From: Luteimicrobium xylanilyticum
GTDB taxonomy: Bacteria; Actinomycetota; Actinomycetes; Actinomycetales; Cellulomonadaceae
Direction of reading: 5' to 3'
Length of the DNA stretch: 64,000 nucleotides
Assembly (NCBI RefSeq): GCF_009429125.1
Contig: NZ_CP045529.1
Span: forward strand, 2,356,001-2,420,000
Made by a program: the position numbers and the translations under genes. Positions 16,838-25,349 of this stretch are shown in pieces. Positions within the stretch are counted from its first letter, which is position 1, and each line of letters starts with the position of its first letter. The notes below the pieces were generated by a model. That model was not told where the DNA came from and did no database searches. It was given only the letters and a program-made list of their open reading frames with translations.

Positions 16838-17665
16838 GTGCTCGTCCTGCTCCCGCCGTCCGAAGGGAAGACCGCGCCCGCGTCGGGCGACGCCGTCGAC
16901 CTCACCACGCTCACCTCGCCCGAGCTGACCGAGCACCGCGAACGTGTGCTCGACGCGCTGGCGCGGGTCAGCGCGCGACCGGACGCGCTCGACGTCCTGC
17001 ACGTCGGCGCGTCCCTGGGTGACGAGGTGCGGCGCAACGTGACGCTCCGGGAGCACCCGTCGACCGCAGCGGCGCACGTGTACACCGGTGTCCTCTACGC
17101 GGCCGCGGGGCTCGCCTCCGCGCACGACGACGCCGCCTCCACCGGCGCGGCCGGCCGGCTGCGTGCCCGCCTCGACGACGTGCGGGTGGTGAGCGCGCTC
17201 TGGGGTGTCGTGACGCCGTCGGACCGGATCCCCGCGTACCGGCTGTCGATGGGCGTGGACCTGCCCGGCGTCGGGCCGCTCGCGAAGTCCTGGCGCGAGC
17301 CCCTCGCGAAGACCCTCGACGCGCGGGCCGAGGGCGACGTCGTCGTCGACTGCCGGTCCGCGACGTACGCCGCCGCGTGGAAGCCGCCCGCTTCCGCGAC
17401 GCACGTGCCGGTGACGGTGCTGCGCGAGCACGCCGGCCGGCGCACGGTCGTGTCGCACCACGCCAAGCACACGCGCGGCGTGCTGGTCGGTCACCTGCTG
17501 CGCCGCGAGGGCACGCCCCCGACGACGGCCGACGATCTTCTCGCCGCCGCGCGCGAGCTCGTGGGCACCACGGTGGACCGGCGGCGGATCGTCGCGGCGG
17601 AGCTCGTCGCCGGTCGGCGGGCCGGCACGGCAAGCCTCGAGCTCGTCGTCGTCGACGGCCCCTGA
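16838..17665 (+). CDS. yaaA: YaaA (DUF328) peroxide-stress family protein
   Basis: A 275-residue YaaA-family protein. The start LVLLPPSEGKT and the later RIPAYRLSMG, KSWREPL, VDCRS and HHAKHTRG segments are the family's conserved, DNA-contacting and basic stretches. In E. coli YaaA lowers free iron and limits oxidative damage in peroxide-stressed cells; that role is carried over by family and is not shown here. Single gene, convergent with the phosphatase gene. Confidence 0.88.
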   Translation: MLVLLPPSEGKTAPASGDAVDLTTLTSPELTEHRERVLDALARVSARPDALDVLHVGASLGDEVRRNVTLREHPSTAAAHVYTGVLYAAAGLASAHDDAASTGAAGRLRARLDDVRVVSALWGVVTPSDRIPAYRLSMGVDLPGVGPLAKSWREPLAKTLDARAEGDVVVDCRSATYAAAWKPPASATHVPVTVLREHAGRRTVVSHHAKHTRGVLVGHLLRREGTPPTTADDLLAAARELVGTTVDRRRIVAAELVAGRRAGTASLELVVVDGP

Positions 17666-17728
17666 CCTGTCAGAGGCTCACCGCACCCTGGTGCCGCGAG
17701 CTCATGACAACACGCCGGCCGAGGCGCC

Positions 17729-18430
17729 TCAGAGGTCCGGCGGGCACCCCACGACGGTCGCCTCGGTCTCGTCGTCGGGCCACAGCCGCAGGATCGTGAC
17801 GGACGCGGGCGTGATCCGCGTCTTGGTCCACTGCGAGGGCGGCGAGCCGAACGCCCGCCCGACGGCGGCGCGCACGGCCATGGCGTGCGTCACCACGACG
17901 ACGGTCCGTCCGGTGCCTTCGTCACGCAACGCGCGAAGCCCCTCCCACACACGCTCGCCGACGCCCGCGAGCGACTCGCCGCCCGGCGCCGCGACCTCCC
18001 CGCCCCGGTAGAAGCGCTGCAGCCAGCCCGGGTCGCGTTCCTCGACGTCCGGGAACCGCAGGCCCTCGTACTCGCCGAAGTCGATCTCGGCGAACCGCGC
18101 GTCGGTCCGGACCACGACCCCGAGCCGGCGCCCGACGGCGGCGGCCGTCTCCTGGGTCCGCACGATCGGGGACGCGACGACCGCCGACGCGCGGGGCAGG
18201 TCCGCCCACGCCGTCCGACCGATCCGGTGCACGAGGTCCGCGGCCTGCGCCGCCTGGACCCGACCCGCGGCGGTGAGCGACGGACCGGGCTCGCCCGAGC
18301 CCGAGAAGGCGCCCGCGACCGTCAGCTCGGTCACACCGTGGCGCACGAGCGCCACGGTGAGCGGCTCGGCGTCGTCGAAGCGGACCGTCACCCCGGACTG
18401 GCGGCGAGGTGCCGCGCCGGAGGCGCTCAC
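17729..18430 (-). CDS. Histidine phosphatase family protein
   Basis: A 233-residue member of the phosphoglycerate mutase-like superfamily. The phosphohistidine motif is LVRHGVTE, a conserved Arg follows in SPIVRTQET, the Glu is in FGEYEGLRF and the second His in VVVTHAMAV. The pattern resembles the phosphatase half of mycobacterial RNase HI-phosphatase fusions, which sit at the same place beside a zinc-ribbon gene and a Nif3 gene, but there is no RNase H domain here. GTG 18430 overlaps the upstream stop by GTGA. The true substrate is unknown. Confidence 0.85.
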   Translation of the reverse strand: MSASGAAPRRQSGVTVRFDDAEPLTVALVRHGVTELTVAGAFSGSGEPGPSLTAAGRVQAAQAADLVHRIGRTAWADLPRASAVVASPIVRTQETAAAVGRRLGVVVRTDARFAEIDFGEYEGLRFPDVEERDPGWLQRFYRGGEVAAPGGESLAGVGERVWEGLRALRDEGTGRTVVVVTHAMAVRAAVGRAFGSPPSQWTKTRITPASVTILRLWPDDETEATVVGCPPDL

Positions 18431-19176
18431 GCGGCCTGCCCGGCCGGCTCCACGCGGACGAGGATCCGGCCGCACTCCTCGCAGCGGACGACGTCGTCGG
18501 GGCCCTTCGCGGCGATGGCGCGCAGGTCCCCCGGGTTGAGCTCGAGGCGGCAGCCCTCGCAGCGGCGCCCCCGCAGGGCGGCCGCACCGAGCCCGCCGGC
18601 CTGCGCGCGGACCTTGTCGTAGAGCGCGAGCAGCCCGGCGTCGATGCCGTCGGCCGCCTTCTCACGCTCCGCACGGACCTCACCGACGGTGCCGTCGATG
18701 TCCCCGAGCTCGGCGTCGCGCTCGGACTCCGCCGTCTCCTTCTCCGCGACGAGCTGGGCGTGCGCGGACTCCAGCTCGGCGAGCGCGGCCTCGTGCGCCT
18801 CGAGCCGCTCCATGACGTCGAGCTCGACCTCCTCGAGCGCCTCCTGGCGGCGTGCGAGGCTCGCGAGCTCGGCGACGAGCGCCTGCGCGTCCTTCGCGCC
18901 CACGGCCCCCGAGTCGAGGCGCTGCTGGTCGCGCGCGGCGCGCGTGCGGACCTGCTCGACGTCCTGCTCGGCCTTCGCGACCTCGCGCCGCAGGTCCTCC
19001 GCGGCCGTCCGGGACTGGACGAGCGAGGTGTGGACGTCGGCGAGCCTGCCCTCGACCTCGGTGACCTTGGCGACGGAGGGCGACGCGGACCGACGGTGCG
19101 CGAGCTGCTGCAGCCGCGTGTCGAGGGCCTGGACGTCGAGGAGGCGGAGCTGGTCGGACGCAGGAGCAGTGGCCAC
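18427..19176 (-). CDS. Coiled-coil protein with C-terminal C4 zinc ribbon
   Basis: A 249-residue protein. Residues about 10-190 form a long charged antiparallel coiled coil. The C-terminus holds a zinc ribbon with two CxxC pairs (RCEGC and RCEEC) about 30 residues apart. This is the widespread family found next to Nif3-like genes. The role is unknown; a nucleic-acid or scaffold role is only a guess. GTG 19176 has AAAGGAC at good spacing. It lies 20 bases after the Nif3-like gene and is coupled to the phosphatase gene, a three-gene operon. Confidence 0.88.
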   Translation of the reverse strand: MATAPASDQLRLLDVQALDTRLQQLAHRRSASPSVAKVTEVEGRLADVHTSLVQSRTAAEDLRREVAKAEQDVEQVRTRAARDQQRLDSGAVGAKDAQALVAELASLARRQEALEEVELDVMERLEAHEAALAELESAHAQLVAEKETAESERDAELGDIDGTVGEVRAEREKAADGIDAGLLALYDKVRAQAGGLGAAALRGRRCEGCRLELNPGDLRAIAAKGPDDVVRCEECGRILVRVEPAGQAA

Positions 19177-19196
19177 AACGGTCCTTTCGGTACGGA

Positions 19197-20108
19197 TCAG
19201 GGCGACGGGAACCGGGCGGTCCACGGGTCCGTCGGGCGCGTGCTGACGCGCACGTCCAACTTACCCGCGCGCGGGGCGTCCACGGTCTCGTCGAGCACGC
19301 GCACGAGGTCGCGCGCCGCGTGCTCGAGCCACGGCCACTCGGAGGCGAAGTGCGCGACGTCGACGAGGAAGGGACGCGCGGTGCTCGCGCCCGCGGCCCG
19401 CGCCTCGTGCTCGGCACGCTCGCGCAGCTCCGACGCGGGGTGGTGGCGCAGGTCCGCGGTCAGGTAGACGTCCGCGCCCGACGAGCGGACCGCGTCGAAC
19501 AGCGAGTCCCCCGCTCCCCCGACGACGGCGACCCGCTCCACGCGCGCGTCCAGGTCGCCCGCGACGCGCACGCCCTGCGCGGTGGCGGGCAGCGCGTCGG
19601 CGACCCGCTCGGCGAACGCGCGCAGCGTGACGGGCTCGACCAGCCGCCCGACGCGCCCGATCCCGACGGCGGGCAACGTGTGGTCGCGCGTGTCCGCCGG
19701 GACGAGCGGCTCGGCGTCGGTGACCCCGACCAGCTCCGCGAGCGCCTCGGCGACCCCGCCCCGCGCGGCGTCGGCGTTGGTGTGCGCCGTGTAGACGGCG
19801 ACGCCCGCGCGGATCGCCCGGTGCAGGAACGCGCCCTTGAACGTCGTCGCCGCGACCGAGTGCACGCCGCGCAGCAGCAGCGGGTGGTGGGTGACGAGCA
19901 GGTCGGCGCCCACCTCGACCGCCTCGTCGAGAACGGTGTCCACCGGGTCGACCGCGAACAGCACGCGGCGGACCGGCTGGGACGGGTCGCCCGCCACCAG
20001 CCCGACCGCGTCCCACGACTCCGCCGTGGACGGCGGGTAGAGCGCGTCGAGCACGCGGACGACGTCGGCGAGCCGGACCGGCTCCGGAGCGGTGGGCACG
20101 GCGGTCAT
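19197..20108 (-). CDS. Nif3-like dinuclear metal centre protein (GTP cyclohydrolase 1 type 2 family)
   Basis: A 303-residue Nif3/YbgI-family protein. The metal-binding histidines are in LLVTHHPLLL near residue 70 and in YTAHTNAD near residue 105, and the C-terminal metal site is in DVAHFASEWP. The length fits the short form without the inserted PII-like domain. The physiological role of the family is unsettled. It is the first gene of the operon with the zinc-ribbon and phosphatase genes, and a TAGCCT box 6 bases upstream supports the ATG. Confidence 0.9.
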   Translation of the reverse strand: MTAVPTAPEPVRLADVVRVLDALYPPSTAESWDAVGLVAGDPSQPVRRVLFAVDPVDTVLDEAVEVGADLLVTHHPLLLRGVHSVAATTFKGAFLHRAIRAGVAVYTAHTNADAARGGVAEALAELVGVTDAEPLVPADTRDHTLPAVGIGRVGRLVEPVTLRAFAERVADALPATAQGVRVAGDLDARVERVAVVGGAGDSLFDAVRSSGADVYLTADLRHHPASELRERAEHEARAAGASTARPFLVDVAHFASEWPWLEHAARDLVRVLDETVDAPRAGKLDVRVSTRPTDPWTARFPSP

Positions 20109-20114
20109 GTCGGC

Positions 20115-20120
20115 AGGCTA
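20115..20120 (-). promoter_or_regulatory. -10 box of the Nif3-like gene, leaderless-type
   Basis: TAGCCT on the minus strand ends 6 bases before ATG 20108, without a Shine-Dalgarno. Confidence 0.5.
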
Positions 20121-20147
20121 CCGGGGCGCTGCCGCACGCACCCGGGG

Positions 20148-21851
20148 TCAGCCCGCGTCCTTCGCCTCGCCGTACGAGCGATCGGTCCCGACGGAGACCG
20201 GGAAGTCGACCGGGAAATCGCCGAAGAGCAGCCGGCCCGACGCCGCGGCTGCCGCACGGACCTCGGCAGCCACGGCGTCGGCGAGCGGCGCGGGCGTGTG
20301 CACGACGAGCTCGTCGTGCAGGAAGTACACGAGGTGCGGGCGCCCGGTGAACGGCGTCGGCACCCGGTCACCCGGGACCTCGGCCGCGCCGAGGTCCCAC
20401 AACCGCCGCCGGACCTCCGCGATCCAGCACAGCGCCCACTCGGCGGCCGTGCCCTGGACCACGAAGTTCCGCGTGAAGCGGCCCCACGCGCGCGTCTGGG
20501 CCCGCGCCTTGGACTCCGCGCCGGCGTCGGCGTCGTCGCTCTGCGCGAGCACCTGGGTCTCGTGCCAGGACGCGCCCGGCCGCGGCGAGGTCCGCCCGAG
20601 CAGGGTCGTGACGACGTCGCCGCGCTCGCCCGTGCGGGCCGCATCCTCGACGAGCGCGAGCGACGCAGGGAAGGCGCGAGCGAGCCGCGGGAGGACGGCG
20701 GCGCTCGACCCCGTCGTTCCGCCGTACATCGCGCCGAGCATCCCGACCTTGCCGTGCGCGCGCGAGTCGACGACGCCGGTGTCGACCATGCCCCGATACA
20801 GGTCCTTGCCGCGGCCCGCGTCGGCCATGCGCTCGTCGTGCGCGAGGCCCGCGAGCACGCGCGGCTCGAGCTGGGCGGCGTCGGCGACGACGAACACCCA
20901 GCCCGGGTCGGCGCGGACCGCGGTCCGGACCTGCTGGGGGATCTGCAGCGCTCCCCCGCCGCTCGACGCCCACCGCCCGGTCACGACACCCCCGACGACG
21001 TACTCGGGCCGGAACCGCCCGTCCTGGACCCACGCGTCGAGCCACGCCCAGCCGTTCGCGGAGAACAGGCGCGACAGCTTCTTGTACGCGAGCAGCGGCC
21101 CGATCGCGGGGTGGTCGACCTGCTGCAGCTCCCAGGACCGCGTCGAGGTGACGGCGAGCCCGGTGCGGCGCAGGGCCCGCAGGACGTCGGGCAGCGAGTC
21201 GGGGTTGAGCGTCGGGGCGTCGAGCGCGTCCCGGACCTCGGCGGCGAGCCGTTCCATCCGGTCCGGGCGGGCTCCGACGGCGGGGCGCGGGCCGAGCTGG
21301 TCACGGAGCACCTCGTCGTGCCGCCCGGCGTCCCAGGGCAGTCCGGCCCGCTGCATCTCGGCCGCGGCGAGCGCGCCGGCCGACTCCGCGGCGAGGAGCA
21401 GCCGCAGGCGGCCCGGGGCGCGGCTCGTGGCGACGGCGTCGAGCTGGGCGTCGAGCTCGACGCGGCACGCGCGACCGTCGAGCGTCGCCGCGTCACCCGC
21501 CGCAGACGCGCGAGAGGTGGGGTCGAGGTCGAAGAGCGTGCCGCCGTCATCGGGCGGGGTCGGGGTGCCGCCGGCGGGCACGGGCTGGAGCGCGTCCCAT
21601 GCGCCCGCGAAAGCCTGCGCGAGGCGCGAGCCGGTCGTCCACGCGGACGCCCGGAGCACGCGGTGAGCGAGCCGCAGGTCGTGGCAACGGTCGACGCGCA
21701 CGCCTGCGCGCAGGAGTCCCGGGTACCAGAGGTTCGTGTCGGCCCACGTCCAGCGCGGCCGGGTCGGTCGCGCGGCCTCGGCCACCGTCACGCCACCGAC
21801 GTCGACGGCGGTGGCTTGGCCCGACGACCGGGCCGCGACGACGACATGCAC
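20148..21851 (-). CDS. Family A DNA polymerase-like protein (PolA paralogue without 5' nuclease)
   Basis: A 567-residue protein of the actinobacterial group usually called bifunctional 3'-5' exonuclease/DNA polymerase. The C-terminal half matches family A polymerases: motif A is degenerate (ADAAQLEPR instead of DYSQIELR, keeping Asp, Gln, Glu and Arg), the motif B region reads GKVGMLGAMYGG, and motif C is YFLHDELVVH with the His-Asp-Glu core. The N-terminal 200 residues resemble a worn exonuclease domain and no 5'-nuclease domain is present. Whether it still polymerises is open. ATG 21851 starts the frame. Confidence 0.85.
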   Translation of the reverse strand: MHVVVAARSSGQATAVDVGGVTVAEAARPTRPRWTWADTNLWYPGLLRAGVRVDRCHDLRLAHRVLRASAWTTGSRLAQAFAGAWDALQPVPAGGTPTPPDDGGTLFDLDPTSRASAAGDAATLDGRACRVELDAQLDAVATSRAPGRLRLLLAAESAGALAAAEMQRAGLPWDAGRHDEVLRDQLGPRPAVGARPDRMERLAAEVRDALDAPTLNPDSLPDVLRALRRTGLAVTSTRSWELQQVDHPAIGPLLAYKKLSRLFSANGWAWLDAWVQDGRFRPEYVVGGVVTGRWASSGGGALQIPQQVRTAVRADPGWVFVVADAAQLEPRVLAGLAHDERMADAGRGKDLYRGMVDTGVVDSRAHGKVGMLGAMYGGTTGSSAAVLPRLARAFPASLALVEDAARTGERGDVVTTLLGRTSPRPGASWHETQVLAQSDDADAGAESKARAQTRAWGRFTRNFVVQGTAAEWALCWIAEVRRRLWDLGAAEVPGDRVPTPFTGRPHLVYFLHDELVVHTPAPLADAVAAEVRAAAAASGRLLFGDFPVDFPVSVGTDRSYGEAKDAG

Positions 21852-21915
21852 GCCTCAGTGTCCGGCGGACCACCCACACGGGCGCGACGCTCCCGGCGGC
21901 GGCGCGGCCCTCACG

Positions 21916-22191
21916 TCACGCCCGCCGGGTGACGGCACGCCAGGCGTCGAGCGCCCGGACGCGCAGGATCCCGAGCTGCAGGCGCGTCGCCTGGACGCCG
22001 AGCAGGACGAGCAGGACCGCGAGCTCCGGGTCCACGAGGTAGGTCCACGCCGCGGGGTCCATCAGGAGCTCCGGCACGGACAGCAGCACGAGCACGGTCG
22101 CGGCCCACAGGAGCCAGACGCCGCGGGCGTGGCCGCGCACGGGCGTCGCGAGCCACCGCGAGAGCGCGGCGAACCTCGGGCGTCGGGACAT
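21916..22191 (-). CDS. Small two-helix membrane protein
   Basis: A 91-residue protein: a basic N-terminus (MSRRPRF), a hydrophobic helix at about 24-43, a short linker with DPAAWTYLVDPE, and a second helix at about 54-72, ending in Arg-rich residues. No family is recognised. It sits between the polymerase-like gene and the nitronate monooxygenase gene on the same strand. The function is unknown. Confidence 0.6.
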   Translation of the reverse strand: MSRRPRFAALSRWLATPVRGHARGVWLLWAATVLVLLSVPELLMDPAAWTYLVDPELAVLLVLLGVQATRLQLGILRVRALDAWRAVTRRA

Positions 22192-22232
22192 CGGTGCCTC
22201 CGGGAGGGGGTGGGCTCGTCCAGGTGCTCTGC

Positions 22233-23303
22233 TCACACGGACCCCGAGGCGCCGGGCACCCCGGCGAGCAGCTCCGCGAACACCGCGGCGGCGTCGTCCT
22301 CGTGCGAGAGCCCGGCGGCCTGGCCCATCCAGAGCGACTGCAGGTCGCCGATCCCCTGCCGGCCCGCCTCGGTGCGGAACTGTCCGGTGAGCCAGTTCTG
22401 GGCGGGGAACGGGGCGATCGCACCGGCGGCCTCGACGGTGCGCACCGCCCGGTTCGGCAGGCCACGCGCGAGCCGCCCGCTCATGGCGCGGGTGAGCACG
22501 GTGTCGTCCGCACCGGCCGACCTGATGGCTGCCCGGTAGGCGTCCGTCGCGGCCGACTGGCGCGTCGCGAGGAACGCCGTCCCGACCTGGACGCCCGAGG
22601 CACCGAGCGCGAACGCGGCCGCCACGCCGCGGCGGTCGGCGATCCCGCCCGCCGCGACGACCGGCACGTCGACGGCGTCGACGACCTGCGGCACGAGCGC
22701 GAACGTCCCGACGAGCGAGTCCTCCGCCGGCCGCAGGAACGAGACCCGGTGCCCGGCGCCGTCGGCACCCGTGGCGACGACGACGTCCACCCCGCCGTCC
22801 GCGATCGCCACCGCCTCCGTGACGGTCGTGGCCGTCCCGACGACGGCGATCCCGCGGGCGTGCGCACGCTCGACGACGTCCGGTGCCGGCACCCCGAAGA
22901 CGAGGCTCAGTGCGGCGGGGCGCGCCTCGAGGACCGCGTCGAGCTGGTCGTCGAAAGGAGGGAGGAACCGCTCGGGCGGCTGGGGCCGGTCGAGGCCGAG
23001 CTCGGCGAACAGCGGGGCGACTGCCGTCGTCGACGACGAGCACGACAGGTCCACGTCCGCGGGCGTGACCTCGTCGCCGGTCGGCAGCCAGAGGTTGAGC
23101 GCGAACGGGCCCGACGTCGCGGCCCGCAACGCGTCGACCGTGTCGCGGATGCGGTCTGGCCCGTAGCCGTACAGGCCGTACGAGCCGAGCCCGCCGAGGT
23201 CGGTGACCGCCGCGGTGAGTCCGACCGACGACACGCCGCCGAACGGCGCCAGCACGACCGGGTGCTCGATCCCCCACAGCTCCTGCAGCGCCCGCGCGCT
23301 CAT
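22233..23303 (-). CDS. Nitronate monooxygenase (2-nitropropane dioxygenase family)
   Basis: A 356-residue FMN TIM-barrel enzyme that oxidises nitronates such as propionate 3-nitronate. It shows GTFALVPQVVDAV, VPVVAAGGIADRRG with the phosphate-binding glycines, and GVQVGTAFLAT, all typical of the family. The N-terminal start HPVVLAPFGGVSS also fits. It is somewhat longer than the minimal enzyme because of a C-terminal helical tail. The start at ATG 23303 follows family alignment; upstream in-frame codons lack support. The real substrate is unknown. Confidence 0.85.
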   Translation of the reverse strand: MSARALQELWGIEHPVVLAPFGGVSSVGLTAAVTDLGGLGSYGLYGYGPDRIRDTVDALRAATSGPFALNLWLPTGDEVTPADVDLSCSSSTTAVAPLFAELGLDRPQPPERFLPPFDDQLDAVLEARPAALSLVFGVPAPDVVERAHARGIAVVGTATTVTEAVAIADGGVDVVVATGADGAGHRVSFLRPAEDSLVGTFALVPQVVDAVDVPVVAAGGIADRRGVAAAFALGASGVQVGTAFLATRQSAATDAYRAAIRSAGADDTVLTRAMSGRLARGLPNRAVRTVEAAGAIAPFPAQNWLTGQFRTEAGRQGIGDLQSLWMGQAAGLSHEDDAAAVFAELLAGVPGASGSV

Positions 23304-23461
23304 CCCGTCCTCCGTCCTCGTGGTGTCCCGACCGTGCGGCCGGCCTCCCTCCATCATGCGCGGCCGTGCAGCCCCGTCGTGAGCGCACCCCCGCGCGACC
23401 CGGTTCTCGACACCACCAGGCCGCGGGGACGCACCCGGCCGAACGACCGATCGACCGGGCG

Positions 23462-24115
23462 TCAGTCGCCGGGGTCCCGCCAGGGCGCGACGTCGACCTC
23501 GTTGCCCTCCGGGTCCGCGAGCGTCCACCAGTGCGGGGCGAACTCGTCGGTCACGAGGCGACCACCTGCCCGCAAGGCCGCCTCGATGCGCTCCTGCGCC
23601 TGGGCGCGCGGGACGGAGAGGTCGAGGTGGATCCGGTTTCGCTGCGGGCGGGGCTCGTCCATCTGCTGGAAGGTCACGTTCGGCCCCTGTCCGAGCGGAT
23701 CCACGGCGTCCTCGTCACCGAACTGCTCGTAGCCGAGCACCGCGCACCAGAACGGCAGGAGCCTCGGGATGTCGAGGGCGTCGATCGAGATCTGCACCCA
23801 CTGCACCCTGGACGGGTCCGCACGGACACCGAGCTCGGCGGCCACCTCGGAGATCTGGCGTGCGAGCGCGGCGTCGCGGTCGCTGATCTCGCTCACCTCG
23901 GGGCTGAACAGGCTCACGGTCACTCCGGCGCGCCGGAGATCGACCGCGGGAGCGCTCCCGACGTCGTCGGCAAGACGTCCGATCGCACCCACCAGCTCGG
24001 CGCCCTGCGCGAACGACGCCGTAGGGAAGAAGGTCGACGCACCGAAGAACAGGATGCGCCAGTCCTCGACCCCGACCGACTCGTGAAACTGTCGCGGGGA
24101 GATGCGCTCGACCAT
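23462..24115 (-). CDS. Pterin carbinolamine dehydratase-like / VOC fusion protein
   Basis: A 217-residue two-domain protein. Residues 1 to about 98 look like a PhhB-type pterin-4a-carbinolamine dehydratase fold, with GVEDWRILFFGAS and LTV-type strands. Residues about 105-217 form a VOC (glyoxalase-like) domain with VQWVQISIDALD, FWCAVLGYEQF, RIHLDLSVP and DPEGNEVDVAPW; His in IHLDL and Glu in GNEVDV are likely metal ligands. The start has GGAGGACGAC upstream. No neighbouring gene suggests a substrate. It is divergent from the EthD gene. Confidence 0.75.
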   Translation of the reverse strand: MVERISPRQFHESVGVEDWRILFFGASTFFPTASFAQGAELVGAIGRLADDVGSAPAVDLRRAGVTVSLFSPEVSEISDRDAALARQISEVAAELGVRADPSRVQWVQISIDALDIPRLLPFWCAVLGYEQFGDEDAVDPLGQGPNVTFQQMDEPRPQRNRIHLDLSVPRAQAQERIEAALRAGGRLVTDEFAPHWWTLADPEGNEVDVAPWRDPGD

Positions 24116-24239
24116 CGTGTCGTCCTCCTGCTGCACGTCGGCGGCGAGGCTTGCGGTCACCACGAAGGATCGTGGCACCGTGGTCGCGCCCCTGCCACCC
24201 GGTACCGTGCCGTTGACCGCACCACGACAGGAGAACCCG

Positions 24240-24575
24240 ATGCCCACGGACACCCCGGCACCGCCGAAGGCCCGGTTCGTCGTCACGTACGACGCGCCCA
24301 CCGACGTCGAGGCGTTCGAGCGTCACTACCAGGAGGTCCACGTCCCCCTGGTGCGCCAGTACCCCGGGCTGCGGCGCGTCACCCTCAGCCACGAGCCGAA
24401 GGCCGTGATCGGACCGGCGCCGTACCTCGTGGTGTCGATGGACTGGGACGACCTGGCGGCGCTCGAGGCGGCACTCGACTCCGAGATCGGCCGGCGCATC
24501 GCCGCCGACGCCGCCACCAACCTCGGCCCGTACGCGACGTTCCGCGGCGTGGCGCTCCAGCTCGACGACGCCTGA
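24240..24575 (+). CDS. EthD-family small protein
   Basis: A 111-residue ferredoxin-like fold protein of the EthD group: FVVTYDAPTDVEAFERHY, HVPLVRQYPGLRRVT and the C-terminal ATFRGVALQL. Proteins of this group often help ether- or aromatic-degrading enzymes, but most genomic copies have no known role. ACAGGAGA precedes ATG 24240, which decides this start over the upstream one. A stretch of 169 bases with one hairpin separates it from the convergent tRNA-Val gene. Confidence 0.75.
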   Translation: MPTDTPAPPKARFVVTYDAPTDVEAFERHYQEVHVPLVRQYPGLRRVTLSHEPKAVIGPAPYLVVSMDWDDLAALEAALDSEIGRRIAADAATNLGPYATFRGVALQLDDA

Positions 24576-24703
24576 CGGCTCTCGCCGCGGGGCCGTGCGA
24601 ACGATCAGGTCACGGCACCGGCCCGCGACCATCGAGGGGCGACATCGGTCGAGACCGGCGGTGAGGCTCGAGGCACATCACCGTTTGACGGTCGCGTCCT
24701 GAT

Positions 24704-24732
24704 CGCGGGACACCTACCAACGATGTCCCGCG
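24704..24732 (-). terminator. Hairpin downstream of tRNA-Val
   Basis: CGCGGGACA and TGTCCCGCG form a perfect 9-bp stem with an 11-base loop, 13 bases after the tRNA on the minus strand. It can also end the convergent EthD transcript. Confidence 0.6.
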
Positions 24733-24744
24733 TCGTCACTTGGG

Positions 24745-24818
24745 TGGGCCCGGAGGGACTCGAACCCCCGACATCCACGGTGTAAGCGTGGCGCTCTAAC
24801 CAGCTGAGCTACAGGCCC
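24745..24818 (-). tRNA. tRNA-Val (TAC)
   Basis: A 74-base cloverleaf on the minus strand. The acceptor stem GGGCCTG/CGGGCCC has one G-U pair, the D arm is GCTC-AGCTGGTTA-GAGC, the anticodon loop CTTACAC gives TAC, and the T arm is GGGGG-TTCGAGT-CCCTC (its closing pair is imperfect). The discriminator is A. The next bases are CCC, so the 3' CCA is not fully encoded. Confidence 0.95.
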
Positions 24819-24875
24819 GGAACGGCGTGGGACAGCGTACCGTCCGACGTCCGTCCCGACCGAACACGACCGAGG

Positions 24876-25349
24876 TCAGGGGTTCGGCGACGGCGGCGCG
24901 GGCGGCTCGTTGCCGCGCATCCTCTTCTCCGCGGCGTCGTACAGCTCGCCGGCCTTGCGCTCGAGGGCGTCATCGAGCTGGTCGTAGACGATCCACCCGA
25001 CGAGCACGATGAGCGGGGGCACGAGCCAGCCCCACAGGAACCCGGAGATGTGGATACCGGAGAACACGACGGTCAGGATCCAGATGATCAGCGCGACGAC
25101 GTAGCTCACCGCGTACGTCAGCAGCTTGCCCTTGAGCCACGCGGCCCGGGTGTCCCGCAGACGCTCGCCCTCGCTGAGCAGCACGCGGTGGAAGAAGGGC
25201 TTGAGGAACAGGGTCGCGACGGTGAACACCAGCGACGCCCACAGCACGGACCACACGCCGTGCACGGCTGGCACGAGCCACAGGATGACGAGCAGCACGA
25301 GCACGTTGAAGACGAACGCGGTGCCGACCCGCACGACCCAGCGCTTCAC
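24876..25349 (-). CDS. Membrane protein, four predicted helices (phage-holin-like family)
   Basis: A 157-residue protein with hydrophobic helices at about residues 8-28, 32-52, 70-92 and 98-120. A charged tail follows (LERKAGELYDAAEKRMRG) that ends in a Pro-rich stretch. The layout resembles small proteins labelled phage holin family in actinobacteria; nothing here suggests a prophage. GTG 25349 overlaps the ahpE stop by GTGA, so the two are co-translated, but why a membrane protein follows a peroxiredoxin is unclear. Confidence 0.6.
   Translation of the reverse strand: MKRWVVRVGTAFVFNVLVLLVILWLVPAVHGVWSVLWASLVFTVATLFLKPFFHRVLLSEGERLRDTRAAWLKGKLLTYAVSYVVALIIWILTVVFSGIHISGFLWGWLVPPLIVLVGWIVYDQLDDALERKAGELYDAAEKRMRGNEPPAPPSPNP

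Noticed and set aside
24876-25349. Prophage holin
   Set aside because: No other phage gene lies near; the gene is coupled to a peroxiredoxin.
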